Assembly (NCBI GenBank): GCA_013433145.1 | Contig: CM024176.1 | Coordinates: 4,832,849 to 4,896,848 of the forward strand | Direction of reading: 5' to 3' | DNA length: 64,000 bases | Source: Ascaris suum | Taxonomy: Eukaryota; Nematoda; Chromadorea; Rhabditida; Ascarididae | Shown here: positions 14,201 to 23,533 of the stretch, in pieces | Layout: every line of letters starts with the position of its first letter | Position numbering within the stretch: the first letter of the stretch is position 1 | Translations under genes and position numbers: made by a program | The notes under the pieces: generated by a model | Told to the model about the DNA's origin: nothing | The model's input: the letters and a program-made list of their open reading frames with translations, nothing else | The model's database searches: none

Positions 14201-14568
14201 CTAGAAAACCCTGTAACGAATTCATTATGCATGCCTACATATTTGACATAAAACAAGCCTCGTCTTCTATCTCAGTAACTGCTTTAAAGGAATTTGTATA
14301 CATTTTCAGCATAAGGAAAAATTTCCCTGCCCTCTTAATCCGAAACCACAATATATTGGTATTGTGCTTTAATAAATTTTTTTTCAGAGCAATATTTATG
14401 CAGTTTCATATGAAGGCACCGCCTACCATCCGAATACGGAAGTGTTGTCCAGAGAAGCCATTGGTTGGTGAAGAGGCAGATAGCTTTATTCTGCTTAATT
14501 ATGACCGTCTTATTGGCACCTCGTTGTGCAGAAAAATTGATAATTTGTGTGCAATGCTTAAGAGCTGA
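5929..14568 (+). CDS. mdt-17: Mediator complex subunit 17 (MED17/MDT-17)
   Basis: MED17 is a head-module scaffold subunit of Mediator, the nuclear co-activator that links transcription factors to RNA polymerase II. Exons (phases agree at every join): 5929-6047, 6700-6912, 7481-7640, 8296-8512, 9298-9459, 9601-9749, 10717-10840, 11314-11471, 12605-12733, 13011-13096, 13641-13755, 13893-14035, 14388-14568. They encode about 651 aa, close to human MED17. Family landmarks in order: the N-terminal [20 protein letters not shown] block, an acidic stretch (exon 2), the [17 protein letters not shown] block (about residues 220-236), [12 protein letters not shown] at the start of exon 7, [14 protein letters not shown] at the exon 9/10 join, and the C-terminal domain ending AMLKS. 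Intron 1 starts with GC (AG|GCAAGC at 6048) rather than GT. Intron 3 contains a TA microsatellite. Two optional in-phase exons are listed separately. The last exon is duplicated at 28677-28857. Confidence 0.9.
8121..8250. repeat. (TA)n microsatellite in mdt-17 intron 3
   Basis: Two TA runs (8121-8194 and about 8205-8250) are separated by an 11-base interruption. The second ends only about 45 bases before the acceptor at 8295. The repeated YI open frames across it are artefacts. Confidence 0.97.
10941..11123 (+). other. Possible optional mdt-17 exon
   Basis: This 183-base open segment follows an AG and ends at a GTAAGT donor. Both ends are phase 1, so including it between exons 7 and 8 would insert 61 residues without breaking the frame. 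Known MED17 proteins show no matching insertion that I can recognise, and skipping it gives the better alignment. A second open segment (11167-11301) is also bounded by AG and GTGAGT but does not fit the phase. Confidence 0.3.
13480..13596 (+). other. Possible optional 117-base mdt-17 exon or nested small frame
   Basis: This segment lies between mdt-17 exons 10 and 11, is bounded by a CTTAG acceptor and a GTGTAA donor, and is phase-neutral (2 to 2, 39 codons). The reading is lysine and glutamate rich ([14 protein letters not shown]). Including it would leave a 44-base intron before exon 11. The same frame is also open from an ATG at 13463 to a stop just past 13615, giving a 52-residue stand-alone frame. 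It could be a nematode-specific insertion, a cassette exon or chance. Confidence 0.35.
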
Positions 14569-14577
14569 ACTTCTTTT

Positions 14578-14978
14578 TTGTGTGCTGCTTTAATGAGTTT
14601 TGAAAGAGATCTCATCTCATTCAGTTTTATTATGAGCGTTTCGTTGCCTTCCGATCACACACTTGATAACAAGGTGCTGTCGCGTAATACTGATTGGCAA
14701 GTTCGCCACAGTACTTTTATGTCACAGCACATTTTGTTGCTTGACCGTCTCGCTGGCCGTTTGACGTGCTACCTCGAGTAACGGCTGTCTTGCATATTGT
14801 TGTTCTGTTTATTAATGATAATGATAAAGCATCGAAAGTTGTTCATCCTGTTCTCGAATACCTAACACACTCGTGTCTAGACGTCAAGTTGCTAACCGGT
14901 GCTTCCGCACGTGATTCAACATCATGTGATGTTAAGGGATGCGTTGCGTTCTTTCAAGTACCACTCGTGAAACCTTGA
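14578..14978 (+). pseudogene. Unidentified frame-broken coding remnant, copy 1
   Basis: Two overlapping + frames read like one protein: 14578-14781 (with STFMSQHILLLDRL) and 14766-14978 (with VTAVLHIVVLFINDNDK, ending VPLVKP). Joining them needs a one-base shift around 14742-14780. The same break is present in copy 2, so it predates their separation or homogenisation and is unlikely to be a random read error. I do not recognise the family. The segment lies 10-410 bases after the mdt-17 stop and could be an old downstream gene or transcribed remnant. Confidence 0.35.
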
Positions 14979-15541
14979 AGGAGGAATCTAAAGCAGTGCA
15001 GAGATGAACATTTGTAATTCAGCGTTTGGAGTTCACCTTCATCCCCTTCAGCCCCTCTCCCTGTCGCGGAGGCTTCTGTGGGCTCTCTCATCACTGTGAG
15101 GGGTTTTTAAAAAGCTGTTCTTGCGATCAAGGCTGGAAAAATTCTTTATAGAGGCGCAGGAACGTGAGAAAACTCCGTGAAGAAGTATGCTCCAACAAGA
15201 CACGCTGAAGGGAAGCGTGATGCATAGCTGTTAGTAGATAAACAGCAATTCCTTGCAAAAGGGGATACAGGGACACAACGTACACAATCAGAAGGACAAC
15301 CGGTGAACGGATAGTCCCTCAACGAGCTCATAAAGACATTCGCCCATATGTTGTCAAACAAAGCATCATTGTCTGATAGAATTACAAATAAAACACTGAA
15401 GGCGAAAGAAAATCCAACTGTGCCAGGATTTTTTTAACTGCACGATTTGAGGGGAAAACACTGAGAAATATGAACTTGCAAATGTGACGCGAAAAATGCG
15501 CCAAATCGTAGGCTCTATCTCAACTGTCCCGCGTGTCGGAA

Positions 15542-15793
15542 TCCTTTGAACTTCGTATTTATACAAAACTTTACGTTTCAAATGAGGCCGAAATGCCATG
15601 TCTTCACACTATATTTCGCGGTAATCTTCTAACAAAGACTCATTTAATCGATGTCATAGAAGAAATGGACCTCACAAAAGAGTAGGAGGGTTCCTGCGCC
15701 ATTTGCGCATCTGCTCTGCATCACTTTTCCTACGCATTCGAAAACAGTGCAACATTACTACGTTACTATTCGCATGATCCCTAAAGAATGGAC
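15542..15793 (+). pseudogene. Interrupted open frame, copy 1
   Basis: This is the counterpart of the intact 83-codon frame at 29824-30075. Copy 1 has a TAG at 15683-15685 where copy 2 has TAC, and one extra A in the AAAA run near 15740 that shifts the frame. The product is unrecognised. Copy 2 contains a C-x-x-C pair (CAIC), but that is too little to assign a fold. Confidence 0.3.
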
Positions 15794-16119
15794 GTAACAT
15801 AGCTGAAAAACGCTCACACCAGCTTTGACGCATAAGGCTGGTCAGGCATTGAAATTTATGCTGCAGTAAGGTGGCAAGGTATTTCAAAGGACAATTATTC
15901 AAGTAATGCGATGTTGCCTTAAGAGGTTGTGTTCAACTGTTTTGTGGACACGTCGTATGTTGGAAGGTATTTTACTGTGTCGTCAGGCAATGAAGAAAGG
16001 CATGGAAATCGCTGTGTGATAATGACGTCAAGAAAAGCAGTTCACTCCCAGTGCCGTTACGCCTCTCGGATATTCCGCACACGTTTTCCATATTATGCTG
16101 CAAGTTAATTTTTTATGGG

Positions 16120-17394
16120 GATATACAGTGAGCATGACTTAGTCGCCTAAATGTCTATATCGTGATTCCAGATATCATATTTAACTAGCGTCCAATTTCG
16201 CACGTGAGGAAGACGATTTTGAATGGATCAAGCTATAATAAAATAGTGAATGCGCAATTCATAAGGGTAATATCGAATAGACCTCACCGCCTAAAAGCAG
16301 GTGGGATGTGAATGAGAATGGAAAGGTGAAACGAAAATAATTCCCAATAAAATAAAGGTCAAAATAAAGGAGATTTGAGCATGATGACGTTGAAATTGTA
16401 CTTTTTGGTTGCCTTCTAAAAAGTAGTAATGAGGCTTCAAGATGACTTCACTATCACCGGGTCACACGTCTCTTTGACACCATTTGAGTGCTTTTGCCTT
16501 CAAAGCGGTTCAGTTCTTTGCAGTCAAAATCCACAGGCAGTTGGCGGCGCCGACTACGCAGTTTTGAAAAACTCGACAGTGCCAATCGATGGATTTTTTG
16601 CTTCGATAATGAAAATTTGTTTAAAGTTTTTTCGTCGATATGATGATCCCTTTCGTTCGGATAAATCTTGAAATGCTCATAAATACGTGTATTCCCCCGA
16701 ATCGTTTCATTTCTGCAAGTTTTCAAAAGAGAATAAATCGTTTCCTCCGCTCCGTCGGAAACAAGAGGTGAGTTGCGTTCTCTTCAACTCTCCATTAATA
16801 CCTGTTCAGCATGCGCAGTCATTTGTTATAAGACAAATATATGCTTAATCCTGCTCACCTCACATTACACCTTGACATCGTTTCACAAGTAAGTCGAGTT
16901 CCTCTCAGCACTGAAAATGAATGCTAAAGAAATTGAAAGTGTATGTAAGTAATCAACTTTTGCATGAATTTTAACATTCATTTCATTCCGTCTTCAATCT
17001 GCATTATGCGATAATATTTCCCGGTTCTCTGTCACATTGGCTCCATAAATTTAAATCGATAAGTAAAAAGTCTGACGTCAAAGTCGGATGAATGGCGAAT
17101 AGCAACACTTTTTTGAGTCGGTTTCAGAAAAGGCGATCTTAAGTGAGACGAAATGTAGAGATATATCAAAATTGACCACTATACTTCAGCTGCCAAATAA
17201 ATCTTTCGGTTGTCAAAACATCCAATACGTCACTAAGAAGTTCTGAAATAACCTTGGGTTTCTTGGGGCATTTTATGCGACGTTTGCAGTCTATATGCTT
17301 CGTAGAAATGATTTCTAGTATACTCTCTATTACCTTTATAATTTTATAAAACCATTACAATTCGACAAATATGGAATTGAAACATGAAAAACCC
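16120..17394. other. Diverged non-coding part of the duplication
   Basis: This stretch aligns with 30409-31640 of copy 2 but with many substitutions and indels. No frame is conserved between the copies. The open frames at 16429-16726 on both strands are not preserved in copy 2 and look like chance. Confidence 0.55.
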
Positions 17395-17819
17395 CATATC
17401 AATCCCGACGGTCAGTTTCAGTTGAATGAACCTACCAAAGCAAATGAAGATTCATTTTTAAATGAGACATTTTTGGATCGTTTATATTTCATTCGAACGA
17501 AATCGGCATTTTTGTCTTCGTTTCAACCTCGAGAAAATTTTCACTACTGCCAACAGAATTGAAACTTTGGAACTAACTTCTCATCCGTCGTTTTGGATGC
17601 ATTATTTTTATCAGTTGTTTGCTTAGTCGTTTCGTCGGTTTTCTTATTGTTCAATACAGGTTCAATATCCAATTGCATTCCTGTAAAAGTGGATTATAAA
17701 TTTTTGTGGACACAACTCATCCTTTATGGTTTCGAAGAAAACAGTTGTGCAAAATCGACGTACATGAACGTCACCTAAGGCTGAAAATGCCACATTTAAT
17801 TTACAGCTTACAATTTGGT
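17395..17819. repeat. Near-identical tract shared with 31641-32063
   Basis: About 425 bases differ from copy 2 at only a handful of positions, while flanks on both sides are diverged. On the - strand it may hold the last exon and 3' UTR of aquaglyceroporin A: an acceptor CATTTTCAG ends at 17781, and 17662-17780 is open to a TGA in the phase required after exon 6 (39 codons including the stop). In copy 2 that acceptor reads TTTTCGG. On the + strand, 17371-17562 is also open in both copies (NPDGQFQLNEPTKAN). I cannot tell which strand, if either, is coding. Confidence 0.4.
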
Positions 17820-17834
17820 AGAAGGACGGATGAC

Positions 17835-18732
17835 GTCATCCAGAGGGGGAACTGTTACGATATTTATCGCGACTGCTCGCTGATGCAAACGAAACAAGTG
17901 CTTGCTGATCGCCCGATTAGAAGTGGAGCTCATAGAGATATCAGTGTTGTACATACAGCTGGCATGCAAGATGGCGGGTCATGAGTTTCCGCAGGCGTCA
18001 ACTGCACCAACAAGCATAGTACACAAATGCACCCCGAAGGTTCAACGACTGTTAAACCGTGGCTTCGATTGCTGGAATGCGATCTCGTTCTTTGCGGTTG
18101 TATTTCGCCGTCTATGAGTTGATAGTGTGTCATCAGCGTTGACTTCGTTTAAATGCTACTTTAAATGTGCCATCAGCGCAATAACAGCCTAGCGTAACGT
18201 CGTTTTAAATGCTAATTTTGAAGCCGTCTTTGTGGGAGGGCTATGTCACGTACAGAGTAGCTTCCTTTCCTTCTCTCGAATTTTTTTAGGCTTTAGAGTT
18301 TGCTGCTGTGTATGCACGAGTGAATTTTCTGATTGTCATTGTATGAATTTCAGGCGGTTTGTTTGCGACTGTGTGCGCTTTCGTTGTTGGGGTGAGCTGA
18401 TGTTCCTGGTTTTATTGTGTGCGTGTTTACCGTCGTTTTTAATGCACTAAAGATTCAATTACTCAAGTTTGAGGTGCGGTTCACAAGACAGCGCCAAAGT
18501 GCATACAAGAAATCTGTGTACGACGGAATACGAAATGATGTTGGGAAACCATCTCAGCATTGTGCGATATATTATTGGGTAACTGATGGAGGCAAAAAGT
18601 GGTCCTTGGCAAAATTTTCACTGTTTGTTGGCCTATCACTGTCGGTGTTCGCGTACGTTGGGGACATATTCACAGTTTTCTTGGCCTCCACAGAGGAGTT
18701 AATAAAATTGATGATCTCTGACCTTTAACAAA
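17835..18732. mobile_element. About 900-bp insertion present only in copy 1
   Basis: Copy 2 passes from the equivalent of 17830 to 18733 in a few tens of bases, so copy 1 has gained, or copy 2 lost, about 900 bp here. The segment holds a partly repeated motif (TTTAAATGCTA at about 18149 and 18209) and chance open frames (18232-18450, 18417-18728). I found no clear terminal inverted repeats or target duplication, so a mobile origin is only a possibility. Confidence 0.3.
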
Positions 18733-18756
18733 GATTCCAAAAATTTCTTTCCTCCT

Positions 18757-18806
18757 AACGTTCCTTCATATACCAGCAGTTCCATGCTGATATATGAAGG
18801 AACGTT
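18757..18806. repeat. Perfect 16-bp inverted repeat with 18-base loop
   Basis: AACGTTCCTTCATATA at 18757-18772 is followed by its exact reverse complement at 18791-18806. The structure lies between aquaporin A exon 6 and its possible last exon. Copy 2 has the left arm in altered form and no right arm. Confidence 0.85.
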
Positions 18807-19362
18807 ACTATCTGTTGTCAACCACAAAGGCGTCCCACAAGCCTATATCGTCTCAGTGTACACCCTTCACTGTTTGTCCTAGATCACTTGCTTGGACAGC
18901 ACAACACAGTATTTTGAAAAGAAAAGCTTGCATATGAGTTATTGGCGCTTTTGACGAAGGAATATAAATGCATTTTGCGACCATTCGAAGTAAATAAAAA
19001 TACCGCAGCGGCAGCGGTTTTTATGGCTTCCGTGCAACAAGAATGAGAATCGATGAAGAGAATGCTTGTGGATAAAAACGCACTCTCAAGTATCCAAAAA
19101 GCAGAATGTCAGTTAAACGCTAGTGGTGCAACTATAGAAGTGTTGCACAAGTTACAGCTGTTGACATTGGCGAGTAGCTAGGCTAATAAATTGTAGTATA
19201 TAGGGGGGTAGGGGAGCGAAGAAAGGAAAAGGTTATTGAATTTCTTTTCGGAGGGAAACAGGCACTAAAGCACCATACCATGCAATTTTGGTTGCTTTAA
19301 CAATCATTTTTTGAAAGAGTCGCTCATGTTCACCGCCTGTGAACCAAGGAAAAATATCTTAC

Positions 19363-22300
19363 CAATACACAGTTGGTATATCCATGCACCGACAACCGCT
19401 CCTATCATTGGTCCCAATAATGGAATCCAAAACCACGTATAATTGCGATAACTGAAAATGTATCAACATTCAAAGGTGCAATTGGATCTGAATGAAAAAC
19501 GTGCAACGCATAATTGCGATACAAATTGTTAGGGATCATAACCATACAGTCAATGGATTTCCATTTATTAGAGTAGCGTCGTCGCGTTTCGGTGATGGTG
19601 TGTTTAATCGGATGTTTCAAACGGCTTCAATGATGTGTTTCAACGGGTGGCTTCGACCAATGCGCATATCCACACCAAAATTTTTCTTTGTCTATTTCTC
19701 CTTACATATCGAATATGCGTGCGTGGAAGCACAATATTTGGTGGGCAGTGCATTCAATATAACAACTCGCTTTTCAAGCAAATTGTCGCACATATTTGCA
19801 TATTTGTGACAATTTTGCCTATAAAAGATCGAAAACTGTTCTCCAGAGATCGAACTGCATCACGTGGTAAAATTTTCTCTTCTTAGCAGCGACAACTAAG
19901 CGCACTCTTGCTCTGACGGTTTATGTGCTTGGTTTGAATCACACAAGATATATTGAAATGTTTAGATTTGAACACGATCGTTTCTGAACTTTCCATTGTA
20001 AAGGTAAGGTTGTTTCTTGGAAAGAAGCTAACATGCCTGAATGTTTCGATCCCCCATCCAGCAAACAACGTGAATATTCGAGGGCCCAAGTCTCTTGCTG
20101 GATTGATCGCATAGCCACAGTTCATTCCAACGCTCATACCAATCAATGCAACAAGTAAGCCGATCAACAAAGGTTGAAGGTGATCCGGAATTTTGTTGTT
20201 TTTATCTGTTATAAGGCTTACGCAGATGCACAGAAACGCAGTTCCCATAATCTGCAACTCAATTTGTTGATTACCAATTGCTGAGATGTAAGAAAAGGCA
20301 ATTCACTCTTTCAGAGGATACAACAAATCAAATGTTCCCAATTTTTTAAATCGTTTAAACGCATTTGTTACTTCTCCAGTGGTACCAATCGCGTGAATTA
20401 GGTTTACACATACAAACGTAGAAATCATCAAACAGTATTTTCAAAGTTCGGCTGAAAAACGACATCTTTTACAGCGTAGTATAACTTCGGCATACATCTC
20501 GCCTCGCAGAGTACTGAACAGCTGAATTTCAAGAATTAAACAGTCGAGTTCTCTGCAGTCGTGGAAAAACATGCGTTCTTTTCTTGCTTCACAGAAAACT
20601 GCAATGAAGAATATTGGATGGGAGAGACAGGGAGTGCGAGGGAAGGGGGAAGAGAGTGATAACGACACGCTTGTTTCCTCCCCCCCCCCCCCCCCCACCC
20701 TGTCTCCTCTTTAAAAAGAAATCCGTTTGTCATACATGCTCCTGCATGGAATAATCAGTATGCTTTATCAAGGCTTGGCAACTTGAGCAAAACATCTGTG
20801 CAATACGGAATTGAAAATGCCGGTGAATGTTTTGCCATACCTGATCGACCAGACCACCAATAACTGTGAGATATGGTTTCGGATACGTGGCAAATACGCC
20901 AGCCGTTGCTAACGGTCCTGATACTTGTCGTTCTCCTCCATCGAAGCTCGTGATTGCATCTTACAAAAATCCGTATAAATATTTTTATTGAATTTCAGAT
21001 GCAGTTTTTTCCACATTACTTTCTGCTTACGTATCGTATTTTTTGCCTTTGAAATTTATATTGTTCTGCTTCATATGATATCGTTCACGTTAATTTTAAT
21101 TAATATTCACTAAATTTATTGTTTTTCACTTTATACCACAGTTGCGTTACAAATTTGGCGTATGGTGCCAGCGAAAGAGTGCACCATTATGGCGCTGACA
21201 ACACAGAGTCGGCTTGCCGTTTCGATGGTTAAATGTAACGAAGCATCACGTTTAGTTGACATCCAGCTGATTGCATATTTGCCATTGCCTTTCGATGGCA
21301 ATGGAATGAACTCATCAAAACAGCAGTTGTTTCCTGAATGAAAGACAATGAAAATAACCGACTCGCAAGAGGAAAAGTCGCATTAACAAACCGTAATAGA
21401 TCATAAAGGTGAGCAAAGCTCCGAAGAATGCGCCCAAAGTCTGCGCGATACTATAGACGGCACATTTAAGTCCTGATAGTCGACCCATCGTGAATAAGAA
21501 GAATGAAACCGCTGGATTCAGATGACTTCCTTAAACATGCTCATTTTAAAGTCACACTGACACTGTTCCGAAGAGGAAATGCTGTGCATGTTTTTCAACT
21601 GCACCGCTTTCGTTAATTTATTCCTTTGACCCACAACTAAGGTACATTTAGCCGTTTTCATATTTGTCAGACTAGGTGGAAACAAGCAAAAGTTTGTTCT
21701 GAAACTAACAGTGAGCTGAAACCCGATCCAAGAAAGCATCTGCACTTAATGGCGCATTCTCTTCATTTCAGAAGAGTACCTGGAGCTGGTATTGCATTGT
21801 AAATCCATCTGTAGGCATAAAGATCAAGAAAGAAGAAACCTTTGATCACGTCCATAACCGAATTGGTCAAAATGGGAATGGGCCAAACAGCCAAAGTTTA
21901 GTACTGTGTTAACTGAACAGATGATAACTAAGGCACGGGCCTGCCTAGATATCATCAGTGCGCAGCTAAAGGATGAAACGGAAGGTGCAGTTAGCATTTG
22001 GTACACCAACACCGTTCTTTTCGCTATATTGCTGAAGGCACTTGTCCATTGCGCTACTCGTGCAGTCGTTCCTTTCATTTTGAAACTATTTCATGTCAGC
22101 AGGCATATAACGCTAAGCATGAATATAAGAGATGAATGAATCGATTTATCACCGGATATGTAGAAGCCTGCGTAGACAGCAAAGGTAAGCACCAAACCCC
22201 ATCCGATATTCACTCCAAACCACGTATTAACGGTCCCGCGCGAGAGAACAAACTGCGCGCTTACACAGCAACCGCCAAACTGAAAGCAATAAGTGTAATT

Positions 22301-22889
22301 CGAGCATGATCACGCAACTTGCAACAATACAATATGAGAGGCATTAATTCGGACGTGTCAGCTGTCGGAACACTCACCTATGCTAACTATCATGCGCCGA
22401 CTGGTAGATGTAAGAATGTCTGCCGTAAATGGAATGAAGCATACGTTTAAAGAGTGAACAACAAGCTGGATCAGCGCGTAACTGGGAGCGTCGTTAAAAT
22501 AGGGTCCACACCAAGTAAGCACTATGTCTTGTGCAATTTCCCTAGTTTTCTTAAAGTATATTACAAGTGCATAATGAGCAAGTGTGCTCATGTCTGCGTG
22601 AGTCCGTCTGTCTGTATGTCGATTCCGATACGCTCTTAAAGGTGAATATATCCAATAACACAGTGCAACTAGTATTTATACGAAATAATTATTGATGATG
22701 CTTTAATGTCGTTCCATTTCCGAAAGAAAACCTCTGTCAGTGAATAAAATGACGGTTTTGGTTTTTTGTAAATAACGAATATTTGGAGCTGACCATCAGA
22801 AGAGCTGTGCTGAAAAACTCAGACAACGCGCATCGAATGAGATCGCTTTGAATGTGCACATTCGGACGGAACCTTTCGACATAATCCAT
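19363..22889 (-). CDS. Aquaglyceroporin A (MIP family channel)
   Basis: A six-helix membrane channel for water and probably glycerol. Exons in transcript order on the - strand: 22794-22889 (ATG at 22889), 22153-22279, 21392-21529, 20841-20959, 20037-20251, 19363-19451; all phases agree. They give 261 codons and end in phase 1, so a short tail exon must follow (candidate 17662-17780). Both channel motifs are present: SHLNPAVS (NPA at residues 79-81) and GYAINPARDLGPR (NPA at 210-212). The Asp after the second NPAR is the glycerol-channel signature. Between them is the long loop GPLATAGVFATYPKPYL typical of aquaglyceroporins. Intron 5 begins with GC (CAG|GCATGT, GC at 20035-20036) where copy B has GT. 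The gene lies in the tandem duplication and is a paralogue of the gene at 32758-38104. Confidence 0.92.
20680..20696. repeat. Poly-C run of 17
   Basis: A C homopolymer in intron 4 of aquaporin A. Copy B has a short mixed C/T tract at the same place. Runs of this length are unstable and hard to sequence. Confidence 0.9.
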
Positions 22890-23520
22890 ATTCCCGTTTG
22901 AACGACTCCAATGGCTGCCAATTACCTCTGTAATCGTGCGGCCGGTTGATCAATTACGATCTGAATGTTTGGATGCGAGCACCGGCGGGAAGTGATTTCG
23001 TCTACATTTCCTCTGCATGCTGTCTTTACCACATGTTGAGAGGTGAGAACGAATTCTAATTACATATGCAATGTAGCGATAAGTCACTTGCAGTAGTCGT
23101 CTATGGAAACAAGGTTAAACCTGTGAACGTCTACGAATATATCACGTCAACTGCAACCTTCTTTCTGGAAATCGAAAACGATGATGAAATCAATCGAGAG
23201 TGAAAGATTACCGCGGATGCGTGCCGATTACCGGTGAAGCTCTCCTGCACGCCGCTGAACGCCTCGACCACGTCAAGCTTGGACACAGCCACTCGAAGTT
23301 AGTGATGGACTGATTAATGAATTACCCTGAAGGATAGTGCACAACGAATGGCAGTGAATTTGCATACTTATAGCGCTATTCAAAATTCAAATAATATTGG
23401 TAGGGTTAAGTAAATTTTCAGCTACGAATTCCACTCAGAATTATCCTCTTCACCAGCTTCCTTAACTCGGCGCCGTAAAGGAACTCATGATGTCATTACA
23501 TACGACATATTTGCTCCACC
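22890..23520. other. 5' flank of aquaglyceroporin A
   Basis: No gene. The first part (to about 23060) is moderately similar to 38105-38270 upstream of aquaporin B, as expected for shared promoter sequence. From 23284 onward it becomes almost identical to copy 2 (from 38744). Confidence 0.5.
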
Positions 23521-23533
23521 AATGGACCTCACA
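23521..23533. repeat. Left target-site duplication of the LINE
   Basis: AATGGACCTCACA immediately precedes the element and is repeated exactly at 26886-26898. Copy 2 has this 13-mer once (38981-38993), continuous with the right flank. Confidence 0.93.

Noticed and set aside
15366..15599. - strand frames at 15366-15599 and 29657-29890
   Set aside because: Conserved only because the whole tract is nearly identical between copies; no motif or splice context.
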